64,000 nucleotides of DNA from Neorhizobium sp. UBA3556 (GCA_002376235.1 DFNX01000003.1:434001-498000), one strand, 5' to 3'. Shown: positions 51,646-60,877, numbered from the stretch's first letter. Notes: generated from the letters alone by a model not told the origin. A program made the numbers and translations.

Positions 51646-52416
51646 TTGACCTACCTGATTACCCATATCCGCATCGTCACGGCCTTCGTGATCCGTGAAA
51701 TCGCCACGCGATACGGCCGAAGCCCGGGCGGATATGTGTGGGCGCTGCTTGAACCCGTGGCGTTTATCGGGCTGATGTCCGTGCTGATCGGATCAATCGG
51801 AAGACTGCCGGCTCTTGGGACGAGCTTCACGCTGTTTTATGCCACGGGTTATCTCGCCTTCAGCATGTACAAGAATATGGAAGGTTACCTTGTCTCGGCT
51901 GTCAGCGGCAACAAGGCCCTGATGAGCTATCCGAAGGTTTCGCCCTTCGATGCGGTGGTGGGGCGGTTCATCCTGCAGGCTATGACGTCCTGCATCGTCG
52001 CTTTTGTCATTCTCTACGTTGCGACATGGACAAGCAACCAACCGATCACCATCCAGTGGGCCTATATCGTCGAGGCGATCGGCTTTGCCTGGATCATGGC
52101 GCTTGGAGTCGCGCTCGGCAACACGGTTCTATTTTTCAAGTTTCCGCTCTACCAGAAGATCTTTGAGATCGTCACCCGCCCTCTATTCATTCTGTCGGGC
52201 GTGTTCTATGTGCCGTCGCATATGCCGCATCCATTTTCGGACGTGCTTCTGGCCAATCCCATAACGCAGGTCGTCGTGCTGTTCCGCGAAGGCTTTTATG
52301 TACAGCATGGAGACACCGGGCTCGACATGCCGTTTCTGATCACCACCTCGGCATGCCTTCTGTTTGTCGGGATGCTTCTATTTACCGTCTTCCCCGTCGC
52401 TCGCGCACGCGAGTAG
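51646..52416 (+). CDS. Polysaccharide ABC exporter permease (KpsM-like), paralog 2
   Basis: A 256-residue ABC-2 permease, paralogous and equal in length to that at 48830. Shared blocks include the N-terminal Y-R-S/A-K-PGGYLWA region (YGRSPGGYVWALLEPVAF), SAVSGNKALMSYPKVSPFDA and EIVTRPLFILSGVFYVPSHM. It starts TTG-ACC with ACGAGG upstream and lies 40 bases after the KpsE-like gene. Two permeases and one ATPase suggest either a heterodimeric exporter or two exporters sharing the ATPase. It converges with a GT2 gene, 12 bases apart. Confidence 0.9.
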   Translation: MTYLITHIRIVTAFVIREIATRYGRSPGGYVWALLEPVAFIGLMSVLIGSIGRLPALGTSFTLFYATGYLAFSMYKNMEGYLVSAVSGNKALMSYPKVSPFDAVVGRFILQAMTSCIVAFVILYVATWTSNQPITIQWAYIVEAIGFAWIMALGVALGNTVLFFKFPLYQKIFEIVTRPLFILSGVFYVPSHMPHPFSDVLLANPITQVVVLFREGFYVQHGDTGLDMPFLITTSACLLFVGMLLFTVFPVARARE

Positions 52417-52428
52417 GGCTAGCTCCCG

Positions 52429-53523
52429 TCAAGCCTTTCGGCGAAATATCGACTTGATCAAACCGAGGGCGGATCTGCGATGCGCCTGCATACGGTAATT
52501 GACGACGCGTTTCGCCCGCTCGGAAGACAGCAGGAAGGTCAGGACGAAGAAGAGTGTCATCGATAATTTGATCTTGGCGGAATACGGGTAGAGCCACAGA
52601 AGCGACAGAAGAAAGAGAAACTGACGCAGGCCGACACGCATGCTGTTGGCGATCGCCAGATAGAAGCTTCTTTCCTGATAGAAATAGGCGCGATGCGCGG
52701 CAACCAATCGCGATCCAAGCCCCCGCTCATTCAAAAGCCGGCGCAAATGTTCCAGCCTGTTCTCGAAGCGCTCCGCCTCACGCTTGAGCGGGATGGGGTT
52801 CAGTTCGCTGCCGAAACCGGAATCGTTGCGGTCATGCACGCGATAGAGGCCAAGCGGCTTGGAGAGGCTGATGATATCACCCATGAACGGCGCCACGAAC
52901 AGGATGACGCCATCGACCGCACGTTCGTAATCGGCATCCTTGATGAATTGGCAGACATCCCTGCGAAACACATTTCCGGATGTGGGCGGGCTTGTATAAT
53001 CGCCCGTCCTCAAGACATGTTCTGCCAACTCCCGCCCCCGGAAATCGGAAAGCGGCGGTACCGGGCCACTGATAACCCGTCGGTGCGCATCCATTCTAAG
53101 CAGCGGAAACTGAAGCTTGGCCACATCCCCATCCAGGCGGGAGAGGATTTCGGTCAATGAGCCGGGCATAAGCTCGTCATCGGCATCGAGGAACAGGACG
53201 AACGGCGCCGTCGTCTCCTGCAGACCACGCAGGCAGGCGAGCCTCTGCCCTCCGTTTTCGGTGCGGTAGGCCCGCACGCCTGTCCGCTGGATCTCGCTCC
53301 AGGAATTGTCGGTCGAGCCGTCGTCAATGACGACCAGTTCGCAATCCCTGTGCCCCTGCCGTATGACGCTTTCTATCGCATCGCCGACATAATCCGCATA
53401 ATTCCAGCAGGTGACGATGACCGCCAGCCTGGGAGAGCGCACACGTCGTTTTCTCACGGAAACGTTGCTGCCGAGATCCGCCGCCACAATCCTATGGGGT
53501 TTCAGGGCAGCATGGTCACTCAT
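52429..53523 (-). CDS. Family 2 glycosyltransferase
   Basis: A 364-residue GT-A fold enzyme: VIVTCWNYADYVGDAIESVI, ELVVIDDGSTDNSW, and the DXD-type FVLFLDADDELMPGS. The C-terminal 90 residues include a hydrophobic stretch (MRVGLRQFLFLLSLLWLYPY and TLFFVLTFLLSS), which suggests attachment to the inner membrane. It is the last gene of a minus-strand operon with four-base overlaps (53520-53523). The sugar is not deducible. Confidence 0.92.
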   Translation of the reverse strand: MSDHAALKPHRIVAADLGSNVSVRKRRVRSPRLAVIVTCWNYADYVGDAIESVIRQGHRDCELVVIDDGSTDNSWSEIQRTGVRAYRTENGGQRLACLRGLQETTAPFVLFLDADDELMPGSLTEILSRLDGDVAKLQFPLLRMDAHRRVISGPVPPLSDFRGRELAEHVLRTGDYTSPPTSGNVFRRDVCQFIKDADYERAVDGVILFVAPFMGDIISLSKPLGLYRVHDRNDSGFGSELNPIPLKREAERFENRLEHLRRLLNERGLGSRLVAAHRAYFYQERSFYLAIANSMRVGLRQFLFLLSLLWLYPYSAKIKLSMTLFFVLTFLLSSERAKRVVNYRMQAHRRSALGLIKSIFRRKA

Positions 53524-55166
53524 GATCGTTGCCTGTTGATGATGTAACCGACGAGATTGGCGCCAGCTCTGCGCAATTGCAGTTCAGCATTCCTGACCGC
53601 TTCCCGCGTGGTGCGGCCCCAGCGCGTGACGATTACCACCACATCGACTTGGGAGGCCAATGATAGAGCATCGAGTGAGCTGTCCAGTGCCGGCAGGTCG
53701 ATAATCACATCCCCCTTCTGCCGGGCGGCCTCGATGATCTCGCGGATGCGCGGATGGCGGAAATTGGAATAGACGTTGGTCGCCTCGTCGCGAGAAAGGA
53801 CCGGCAGGATGGCAATCCCATCCCTCTGCTCGAAGACCATATCAGCGATATCGGCATTCGAAATCGCGGCATCGGCAAGCGAAGCCAGAGGGCCGCCCGC
53901 AACGCCTCTGGTCTGCTCGCCGCACCAGAACACGGTTACCGGTCGCCCGCTTCGCTTCAGCATATCGGCAAGGTTGAGCGTAAGCACCGATCCGCCCGCA
54001 TCCCTGGAACAGCCCGCCAGCGCGATCACAGCATTCCTCTCGCCCTTTTTGTGGGTGTGAGAAATATCGATCAGTGTGCGCAAGTCACGGATCGCCACCG
54101 AATGGCGCTGCATTCGCTGCCCGGCGCCTACCCGCGTCGCCAGCTGCAACCGGCCGCCAACTTCCGGGATCTGCGCCATGCAGGGCAGCGAGGTTTCGAG
54201 TTCGAGATCCTTCGGGCCACGGACCCTTCGATCGAAAGCCATGCTCATCGCCAGTGCCGCCATGCCCACGAACAGGCCCAATATGCCGCCGAATGCGACG
54301 ATGAGCGAAGTCCGCGGACTGGATGGCGCAAGCGGAGGAAGGGCTGCGCCGGTGATCTTGGCATCGGCATCAGGCGTTGCCGCCTTGGGCAGCGTGCCTT
54401 CTTTCATCGCCTGGGTGGCTGTCTCTATCTGGGCTGCCAGGACATCGAGCCGGCCTTGCAGCGTTTCGGTTCCGGCGCTGGCGATCTGCTCCTTGGATGT
54501 CACGGATTGCAGGATGTAACCCGAAATGATCGCATTGGCGACACGCGCAGGCTGGGTCGGATCGGTCGACCAATATCCCACGGCAACGACATAGGACTGG
54601 CCGACACGGCGGGCCGACACCCGCTCGACGAAATTGGCAAAAGCGATGCGCTTGAGGTTTTCCTCCGGGCTCTGCGTCAATGCAGAGGCGTCACTCTCAG
54701 TCGGTTGCCCCGAAAAGGTCGTGCGAACCAAATCGACCGCGCCTAGAATGGCCGACTTCAAGACACCTGCGGGCTTGGGCGCGAGTTCCGGACTTTCATA
54801 AAGCTTCAGGCTTTCGAAAACGCCGGAAAGAAGCCGCTCGGACAGGATGATCTGCAATTCGCTCTCGGCGCTGTTCAGATCCAGCCCCTGCTGCAATACC
54901 GAAGTCGTGGCATTGGCGAACTGGCGCGGCTCCAGCAGCATGGTCGCAGTCGCATCATAGGTGCGCGGCAGTGACTGCGCGTAGAGCGCCGCCACGACAA
55001 TGCCGGAAAACATGCAGGCGAGCAGCCGGATCTTGTATTGCCAAGCAATCGCAAAGACCAGTTTCAGGAACATGACAGGGCCATCGACCCTGTTATCCTT
55101 CTGCACGTTATCCAGCGGCCAGATGCGCGACGCTCGCTCGACGGGACCCGGTCTGTCAAAAGTCAT
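53520..55166 (-). CDS. Wzz/BY-kinase-type polysaccharide copolymerase with degenerate kinase domain
   Basis: A 548-residue PCP-2a-like protein. An N-terminal helix (about 45-62), a periplasmic Wzz domain (TATMLLEPRQFANATTSVLQ ...), a second helix (TSLIVAFGGILGLFVGMAAL, about 288-308), then a cytoplasmic BY-kinase fold. The kinase P-loop reads GCSRDAGGSV at 385-394, so the Walker lysine is missing. The A' motif aspartate is also missing (VTVFWCGEQT), though Walker B (DVIIDLP, 486-492) remains. No tyrosine-rich tail is present. Probably a pseudokinase that still sets chain length. It overlaps both neighbours by four bases. Confidence 0.9.
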   Translation of the reverse strand: MTFDRPGPVERASRIWPLDNVQKDNRVDGPVMFLKLVFAIAWQYKIRLLACMFSGIVVAALYAQSLPRTYDATATMLLEPRQFANATTSVLQQGLDLNSAESELQIILSERLLSGVFESLKLYESPELAPKPAGVLKSAILGAVDLVRTTFSGQPTESDASALTQSPEENLKRIAFANFVERVSARRVGQSYVVAVGYWSTDPTQPARVANAIISGYILQSVTSKEQIASAGTETLQGRLDVLAAQIETATQAMKEGTLPKAATPDADAKITGAALPPLAPSSPRTSLIVAFGGILGLFVGMAALAMSMAFDRRVRGPKDLELETSLPCMAQIPEVGGRLQLATRVGAGQRMQRHSVAIRDLRTLIDISHTHKKGERNAVIALAGCSRDAGGSVLTLNLADMLKRSGRPVTVFWCGEQTRGVAGGPLASLADAAISNADIADMVFEQRDGIAILPVLSRDEATNVYSNFRHPRIREIIEAARQKGDVIIDLPALDSSLDALSLASQVDVVVIVTRWGRTTREAVRNAELQLRRAGANLVGYIINRQRS

Positions 55167-57202
55167 CGTGCAACACCTCCGCCGAGGCGTTCGATTTTGG
55201 CCTGCGGAACCTCCAGAGAGGCCGCCTTTTCCGGATTGATCTGCCCACGGAGAAGGTCAAATAAAGCCGTCATATTTCCCTTCACCCTGCCCCGGCGATC
55301 GATGAACGGTTCCGGCGCCAGGGATTTTGCAAAATTCATCGACATGTTACGCCAGATCTGGCCGATCGCCTGTTTGGTCGTCATCGTTCCCTTCCGACGT
55401 AGATAAATGGGATTGATTACCTGCGAATATCCGAGACGCTGGCCGCTGACCCGGCCGACCTTCACCCCCATGTGAACGCCATAGGCTTCAGCGCATTTGA
55501 CCAGATCCCCGCCTTTTTTCGCAAGCGATGCACCGAAATCCCGATCCTCCAGCCAGCCATAGAGAACGAGACGCTCATCAAAGCGATTATCGCCTATGGC
55601 CGACACTCTGTATGCCATGTTGCAGCCATAGGGGCTGAAGGGACGCTCCCAGCGCGGCCCGTCATTCACGGGTGCTTCATCGACCAGCCTGATCGCCTCT
55701 GCAAACGGTATCCCAGGCCCCTTGATGCCATCGGCCACCACGCGGCCGGTAAACCCGACGACACTGCTTTCGTCTGCAAAAGCGCGAGCCGCTGTGGCGA
55801 GCCAGTTGGGGTCGGCGACGAAATCGTCGTCCAGAAAGACAAGAACGTCAATTCCCTGCGGCAAATGATCAAGGACTGCGTTGCGCTGCGCCGGCAGGCC
55901 CGGCTTTCCGGTGATGATCTCGACACGATCGTCGTCGACGAGATCTCCCGCGTCACTGCGATCAACGCAGGACAGGACTACCCGTTCGGGGGCCAGCGTC
56001 TGCGTTGCCAGAAGATGGCGGAGGGTTTGCGAAACGACGGCCGGACGGCCACGCGTGGCGATGGCGACCACGACCTTTGCAAGAGGCGGCGCGGCTGGCT
56101 GCGGGGGTGCAAGACACGTCGTCGGTCTCTCCAGCAATTCCCTGTATCCGGCGGCAGTGTCGCGCCAGGAGAATTTCTGCATCTGGACGAAGCCCTTCGC
56201 ACGAAGGTCGTCTGCCGCCGCGGCCGAAGTCTTCAGGGTCTCGACATGGCGGACCCATTGGCCCGGATCAAAGGGAGAGGCCACCAATGCGGCATCGCCA
56301 CAGACCTCGGCCATGCTCGAATGATAGGAGGAGATGACGGGACATCCCAAAGCCATCGCCTCGACAACCGGCAAACCGAAACCCTCGTTCAGCGAGGGAA
56401 AGGCAAGGCATAGAGCATGCTTGAGGAAATAGGCGATATCATCATCCGATACGCGGCCGGCCATGATGATATTGGGTTGCTGTTGCGCGGTACTTTCGCT
56501 GAAAATGCCAAAATCCCCGCCAGCGACGACGATATCGATGCCGAGCGCATCAAGCTCGCCTGCAATCTTCGACAAGAGAGACAGGTTCTTGTGCTTTGCA
56601 CGTGAGCCAAGCGCGAAGACATAACGGCGGGAGCGCGAGGCGATAGACCGGACGATGCCGGGGGCAGTATCCGCCGCCTCCGCATTCCATTGAAGCACAT
56701 GCTCGTAGCCGTTGGGCAGAACAGCAATATCCTTTGCCTCGATCGGCAGATAGCGGGCAAGCTGGCGGGCAGACGCATGGGAAACAGTTGCAATTCTCGT
56801 TGCACGCCTCGCAAGAACAGGCTGGATGGACTTGTAGGCTGTGCGGAATGCGAGGCTGTAACTGTCGGGAGCGGCAAAGACATTGCCGTCATGGATACAG
56901 ACGATCTGCTCGCGTTTCAGAACGGGGGCCGTGTTGCACAGATTGAGCAAAGGCCCCTGCCAGTTTAGCGGCAGAGCGCACTGTTCCCAGACATGACCTT
57001 TTAAACGCCCTCCGATCTCATGTCTTTTGAAAGACTTGAGCGTCGGATCCGCAGCTCCCGGAGGTACGAGAAGCGGAGTGATCGCGCGCTCGTCACTTTC
57101 TTCGTCCAGTGCTTTGAGCACATTCAAGGCATAACGTTGCACGCCGGTGGGCGTCTGGGTCAGAAAACGACCATTCACTGCGAAATTATGCTTTACGCCC
57201 AT
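55163..57202 (-). CDS. Two-domain GT4-GT2 glycosyltransferase fusion
   Basis: A 679-residue protein with two catalytic halves. Residues 1-360 are GT-B/GT4: NGRFLTQTPTGVQRYALNVL, YVFALGSRAKHKNLSLLSKI, then FPSLNEGFGLPVVEAMALGC with the E-x7-E nucleotide site. Residues 370-679 are GT-A/GT2: VVVAIATRGRPAVVSQTLRH and VLVFLDDDFVADPNWLA with an acidic metal site. One protein could thus add two successive sugars. It is the first gene of the minus-strand operon and overlaps the Wzz gene by four bases. Confidence 0.92.
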   Translation of the reverse strand: MGVKHNFAVNGRFLTQTPTGVQRYALNVLKALDEESDERAITPLLVPPGAADPTLKSFKRHEIGGRLKGHVWEQCALPLNWQGPLLNLCNTAPVLKREQIVCIHDGNVFAAPDSYSLAFRTAYKSIQPVLARRATRIATVSHASARQLARYLPIEAKDIAVLPNGYEHVLQWNAEAADTAPGIVRSIASRSRRYVFALGSRAKHKNLSLLSKIAGELDALGIDIVVAGGDFGIFSESTAQQQPNIIMAGRVSDDDIAYFLKHALCLAFPSLNEGFGLPVVEAMALGCPVISSYHSSMAEVCGDAALVASPFDPGQWVRHVETLKTSAAAADDLRAKGFVQMQKFSWRDTAAGYRELLERPTTCLAPPQPAAPPLAKVVVAIATRGRPAVVSQTLRHLLATQTLAPERVVLSCVDRSDAGDLVDDDRVEIITGKPGLPAQRNAVLDHLPQGIDVLVFLDDDFVADPNWLATAARAFADESSVVGFTGRVVADGIKGPGIPFAEAIRLVDEAPVNDGPRWERPFSPYGCNMAYRVSAIGDNRFDERLVLYGWLEDRDFGASLAKKGGDLVKCAEAYGVHMGVKVGRVSGQRLGYSQVINPIYLRRKGTMTTKQAIGQIWRNMSMNFAKSLAPEPFIDRRGRVKGNMTALFDLLRGQINPEKAASLEVPQAKIERLGGGVAR

Positions 57203-57424
57203 CGATCAATTCCAACGCTTCCCTGCAACAGAAAATATTGTTGAAATGCTCCCTAGTAAAAACATAAGGGATACCAACAACACTAGCACAACAAACCCGA
57301 ACTGCAGTAACTAATATTTGAAATAGTTAATACGGGAAGCGAGAAAACGCCGACCAATTCAGGCAGATCGGCAATGCGATACGAACACCGGAATGACGCG
57401 CTTGAAACCAAAGAGCGAGACCGA

Positions 57425-58123
57425 TCAATAGCTTCCACGCGCATTCAAGACAGCCGGTATCGTCTTCACCATTATCACCAGGTCACCGACAAGGCTACGA
57501 TTGGCGACATAGAGTGAATCGAGCTGGACGCGCTTCACATAATCCGCATCACTGCGTCCGCTCACCTGCCACAGGCCCGTGAGGCCGGGGCGCACACGGA
57601 TATAGTCAGCGTAGTTCTGACCGTAATAGACAGTTTCACTCGGAACGATCGGACGCGGGCCGACCATGCTCATATGCCCCAGCACAACATTGATGAGCTG
57701 CGGGATCTCGTCGATGCTGCTCTTGCGCAGAAATGCGCCGAATGGCGTGACCCGCGGATCGTTCTTCAGCTTGCGCGTCGCAGCCCATTCAGCCCGTTCC
57801 GCCGGATTGGCCGCCAAGTATTTCTCAAGCAACACTTCGTTATTGTTGACCATCGTCCGAAACTTCAGACACGGGAACATTCCCCCGCCACGCCCGATCC
57901 TGCTATGCGCAATAAAGATGGGTCGTCCCTGGATCAAGAGCAAAATAATAGATGTCATCAGTATCAGCGGAGCAAGAACAAGCAATGCAACAACAGATAT
58001 CGTCACATCCAAAGCTCTTTTTGAAGTCAAAGACAGCCTTGGATACAGCCTTATCTTTATTTTTTCCGAAGCAAACAATCTCTGAACGCCAGTTTCATTG
58101 GCGCTTGCATTAACGTCACGCAT
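57425..58123 (-). CDS. Undecaprenyl-phosphate sugar phosphotransferase (ExoY/WbaP-like, initiating)
   Basis: A 232-residue polyprenyl-phosphate hexose-1-phosphate transferase that loads the first sugar on the lipid carrier. A hydrophobic segment (TISVVALLVLAPLILMTSII) is followed by the catalytic part: LKFRTMVNN, SSIDEIPQLINVVLGHMSMV and GPRP, RVRPGLTGLWQVSGRSD. Residues and length match ExoY (short form without the five-helix N-terminus of WbaP). It stands alone on the minus strand between A/T-rich gaps (57203-57424 and 58124-58390) and may be separately controlled. Confidence 0.93.
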   Translation of the reverse strand: MRDVNASANETGVQRLFASEKIKIRLYPRLSLTSKRALDVTISVVALLVLAPLILMTSIILLLIQGRPIFIAHSRIGRGGGMFPCLKFRTMVNNNEVLLEKYLAANPAERAEWAATRKLKNDPRVTPFGAFLRKSSIDEIPQLINVVLGHMSMVGPRPIVPSETVYYGQNYADYIRVRPGLTGLWQVSGRSDADYVKRVQLDSLYVANRSLVGDLVIMVKTIPAVLNARGSY

Positions 58124-58217
58124 TGACGCACTCCATATCAGCAGATGTGATTAAAGATCAGTCGGTTTGCATGCACTTCTTAACACTGTTAATTATTGCT
58201 AACAAATGCTTAAAAGT

Positions 58218-58245
58218 TTGACAATATATTTATTGACTGTAGTTT
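58218..58245 (+). promoter_or_regulatory. Possible promoter of the GT4/ExoF unit
   Basis: TTGACA (58218-58223), 16-base spacer, TAGTTT (58240-58245) in an A/T-rich tract, about 145 bases before the GT4 start. The -35 is consensus; the -10 is weak. Confidence 0.45.
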
Positions 58246-58390
58246 ATTGAAAAACGAGTGAATATCCAGAAAGTCTTCTTTGATGCTTTCCGGACGAACT
58301 CAATCCAGATTTTCTTTGAGAAAGACAAAATATCACGTCTTACCCAAAGAACTGCATAAATATTACGGTCCAGAGAATATAACGATTCTC

Positions 58391-59527
58391 ATGAGGTTGT
58401 TCATGCGCGTGGCAATTATCCACTATTGGCTCGTCGGGATGCGGGGCGGCGAGAAAGTCCTTGAGGCGATCTGCAAGATTTACCCGCAGGCAGACATTTA
58501 CACACACGTGTATGACAAAGATTCCATCTCTGCCGCGATCAATTCACACACAATTTATCCGACCTTCATCAATTCTTTGCCGTATGCAAAGCGTATGTAT
58601 AAAAAGTATCTTCCATTGATGCCGATGGCGCTGGAACAACTGGATCTAAGTCAATACGATCTTGTCATCAGTAGCGAATCCGGGCCTGCCAAGGGCGTTA
58701 TTCCGAATTCTCCGGCCGTTCATATCTGCTACTGCCACTCTCCGATGCGATATGTCTGGAATATGTATCACGAATACTATCGGAAGTCAGGTTTAATGAC
58801 GCGACTGATGATGCCGCCACTCGCGCATCGCCTCAGAGCCTGGGATATCGGCACGGCAAGCCGCGTCGATCACTTTGCCGCAAACTCCGTCACTGTCGCC
58901 AACCGGATCAGAAGCTATTACCGGCGGGATGCCGATGTCATCCATCCGCCCGTCGACACCCAGGCTTTCCGGCCGGTGCCAATACAGGAAGTGGGCGATT
59001 ACTACCTGATGGTCGGCGAACTCGTCGGTTATAAAAGACCGGATCTGGCAGTGCAGGCCTTCAATCTGACGAAGAAAAAGCTTGTCGTTATCGGCGGCGG
59101 CGAGATGCTCGACCATATTCGCAAGATTGCCGGGCCGACAGTAACTGTCTTAGGCTCACAATCCTTTGATGTTCTCAAGTATCATTACGCGCGTTGCAGA
59201 GCTCTCATCTTTCCCGGTGAAGAAGATTTTGGTATCGTGCCGCTGGAGGCCATGGCAAGCGGCCGTCCGGTGATTGCCTTTGGGCGCGGTGGCGCCACCG
59301 AAACAGTCATCGATGGCAGAACGGGCGTTTTCTTCAAGGATCAATCGGTCGAGACGCTGATAGACGCCATTGACCGCCTGGAGCGCATGGACTTCGATCC
59401 TGCCGATGCAGTGACACGCGCCGCCGATTTTGCGACGCCTGTCTTCATCCGGAAATTCAGTAACTTCGCTTACAGGGCGCTCGGCACGGAACCGCCGCCG
59501 GCCATCAGACCCGCACAGATAGCGTGA
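58391..59527 (+). CDS. Family 4 glycosyltransferase
   Basis: About 378 residues. RVAIIHYWLVGMRGGEKVLE opens the GT-B fold; ICYCHSPMRYVWNMYHEYYR and DHFAANSVTVANRIRSYYRR follow. The C-terminal nucleotide site is FPGEEDFGIVPLEAMASGRP (E-x7-E). This branch (WbaZ-like) commonly adds mannose. ATG 58391 is chosen; ATG 58403 is equally possible, and an open frame back to 58280 lacks family similarity. Early codons are A/T-rich compared with the later part. Confidence 0.9.
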   Translation: MRLFMRVAIIHYWLVGMRGGEKVLEAICKIYPQADIYTHVYDKDSISAAINSHTIYPTFINSLPYAKRMYKKYLPLMPMALEQLDLSQYDLVISSESGPAKGVIPNSPAVHICYCHSPMRYVWNMYHEYYRKSGLMTRLMMPPLAHRLRAWDIGTASRVDHFAANSVTVANRIRSYYRRDADVIHPPVDTQAFRPVPIQEVGDYYLMVGELVGYKRPDLAVQAFNLTKKKLVVIGGGEMLDHIRKIAGPTVTVLGSQSFDVLKYHYARCRALIFPGEEDFGIVPLEAMASGRPVIAFGRGGATETVIDGRTGVFFKDQSVETLIDAIDRLERMDFDPADAVTRAADFATPVFIRKFSNFAYRALGTEPPPAIRPAQIA

Positions 59528-59560
59528 CACAGGTGAAATAGCAGAAGGAGCATCGGGACC

Positions 59561-60877
59561 TTGACGCATAGCAATTCTTCCTGTCATCGCCGCCGCAGAG
59601 CAACCGCTTCTTTCTCCGCAAGCGCATGGGTACTTGCGCTGGCCGCAGGCATGCTTGCATCCGCCTTCGGTCCCGCGATGGCGGCCACCTATCTGCTGGG
59701 GCCTCTCGATGTCCTGAAAATCCGTGTTTTCGAATGGCGGCCAAGCGCCGGCATTGCCTATGAATGGGTGCCGCTGACGGGAGAATTTACCGTATCAGCG
59801 TCCGGAACGCTGTCACTACCGATCGTCGGGACTATCCCGGTGGCCGGCAAGACGCCTGAAGAAGTGTCCGAAATCATCGGTGAACAGCTGCAGGCACAGA
59901 TCGGGCTTCAGAAGAAGCCGAACGCTTCCATCGAAATCTCCAGCTATCGGCCTTTCTTCGTTACCGGGGCCGTCGGAACGCCTGGCAAATTCAATTTCCT
60001 TCCCGGCCTGACCGTGACGCAGGCGCTGAGCATGGCAGGCGGAACCGGAAGTATCGATCCGAAGGTCATGGAGATACAGCGGGAGGCGCTGGTCAACCAG
60101 GGCGACATGCGCGGGTTCGAAGCGGAACGCCTGGGCCTTGTGGCCAGGCAGGCGCGCGTGGACGCCATGCTGGCAAACAACAGCAAGATCAATTTTCCGC
60201 GGGAATTGATGGAGCGCTCATCTCAGGCCGCGGTGATGCAGGTGATGCGCAACGAGCAGGCGCTTCTCGACAGCCATCTGAGATCGATGGCTTCGGATCT
60301 TTCGGCGCTTGAACAATCCAAGGTTCTCGCCAAGAACCAGATCGAAGGCCTGAAGCAGAAAGAAGCGTCGCTGACGAAACAGATCGATCTTGCCAACAAG
60401 GATCTCAGCTCCGTCAACAAGCTCGTATCGCAAGGCCTGACCGTGTCGTCACGCCAGCTCGGCGCCAACCAGAACCTTGCAGATCTCGAGAGCCGCAATC
60501 TTGACGTATCGCTTGCGCTTTTGACCACACAGCAGGATTTGACGAAGCTCGATCAGGACGCGCTGGCGGTCGTGGAAAAATTCAAGGCCGCCGCGCTGAC
60601 GGAAGCCGCCGATCTCAGAGACAAGCTGGCAGCAAATGAAGAAAAGATGAAAACATCGCAGGCCTTGCTGCTGAATATCGAGATGCGATCACCGGCGGCA
60701 CTATCGGCATTGAGCGCCGATGGCCGCCCTCGCACGATCACCAAGATCAGCCGCACCATCAACGGGGTGGCAGAAACTTTCGTCGTCAAGGACGACGATC
60801 CGGTGCAACCCGGCGATTTGATCCGCGTGGAGCCTCAGCTGAACAACCTGATGCAAAACGGCAGCGCCTCGCAATAA
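59561..60877 (+). CDS. Polysaccharide export outer-membrane protein (ExoF/Wza-like)
   Basis: A 438-residue exported protein. A Sec signal (ASAWVLALAAGMLASAF ending AMA-A) is followed by the Poly_export domain (YLLGPLDVLKIRVFEW, GTLSLPIVGTIPVAGKTPEE), an SLBB-type domain (SYRPFFVTGAVGTPGKFNF) and a long coiled coil with 'LIRVEPQLN' at the end. No lipobox cysteine is present, as in ExoF and unlike Wza. TTG start with AGAAGGAG upstream. It should form or line the outer-membrane exit. Cotranscribed with the GT4 gene (33-base gap). Confidence 0.9.
   Translation: MTHSNSSCHRRRRATASFSASAWVLALAAGMLASAFGPAMAATYLLGPLDVLKIRVFEWRPSAGIAYEWVPLTGEFTVSASGTLSLPIVGTIPVAGKTPEEVSEIIGEQLQAQIGLQKKPNASIEISSYRPFFVTGAVGTPGKFNFLPGLTVTQALSMAGGTGSIDPKVMEIQREALVNQGDMRGFEAERLGLVARQARVDAMLANNSKINFPRELMERSSQAAVMQVMRNEQALLDSHLRSMASDLSALEQSKVLAKNQIEGLKQKEASLTKQIDLANKDLSSVNKLVSQGLTVSSRQLGANQNLADLESRNLDVSLALLTTQQDLTKLDQDALAVVEKFKAAALTEAADLRDKLAANEEKMKTSQALLLNIEMRSPAALSALSADGRPRTITKISRTINGVAETFVVKDDDPVQPGDLIRVEPQLNNLMQNGSASQ

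Noticed and set aside
53754..54746. A 330-codon plus-strand frame opposite the Wzz/BY-kinase gene, and similar long antisense frames at 6849-8099 and 55472-56413
   Set aside because: Shadow frames of genes with clear families. None has a domain or a credible start.
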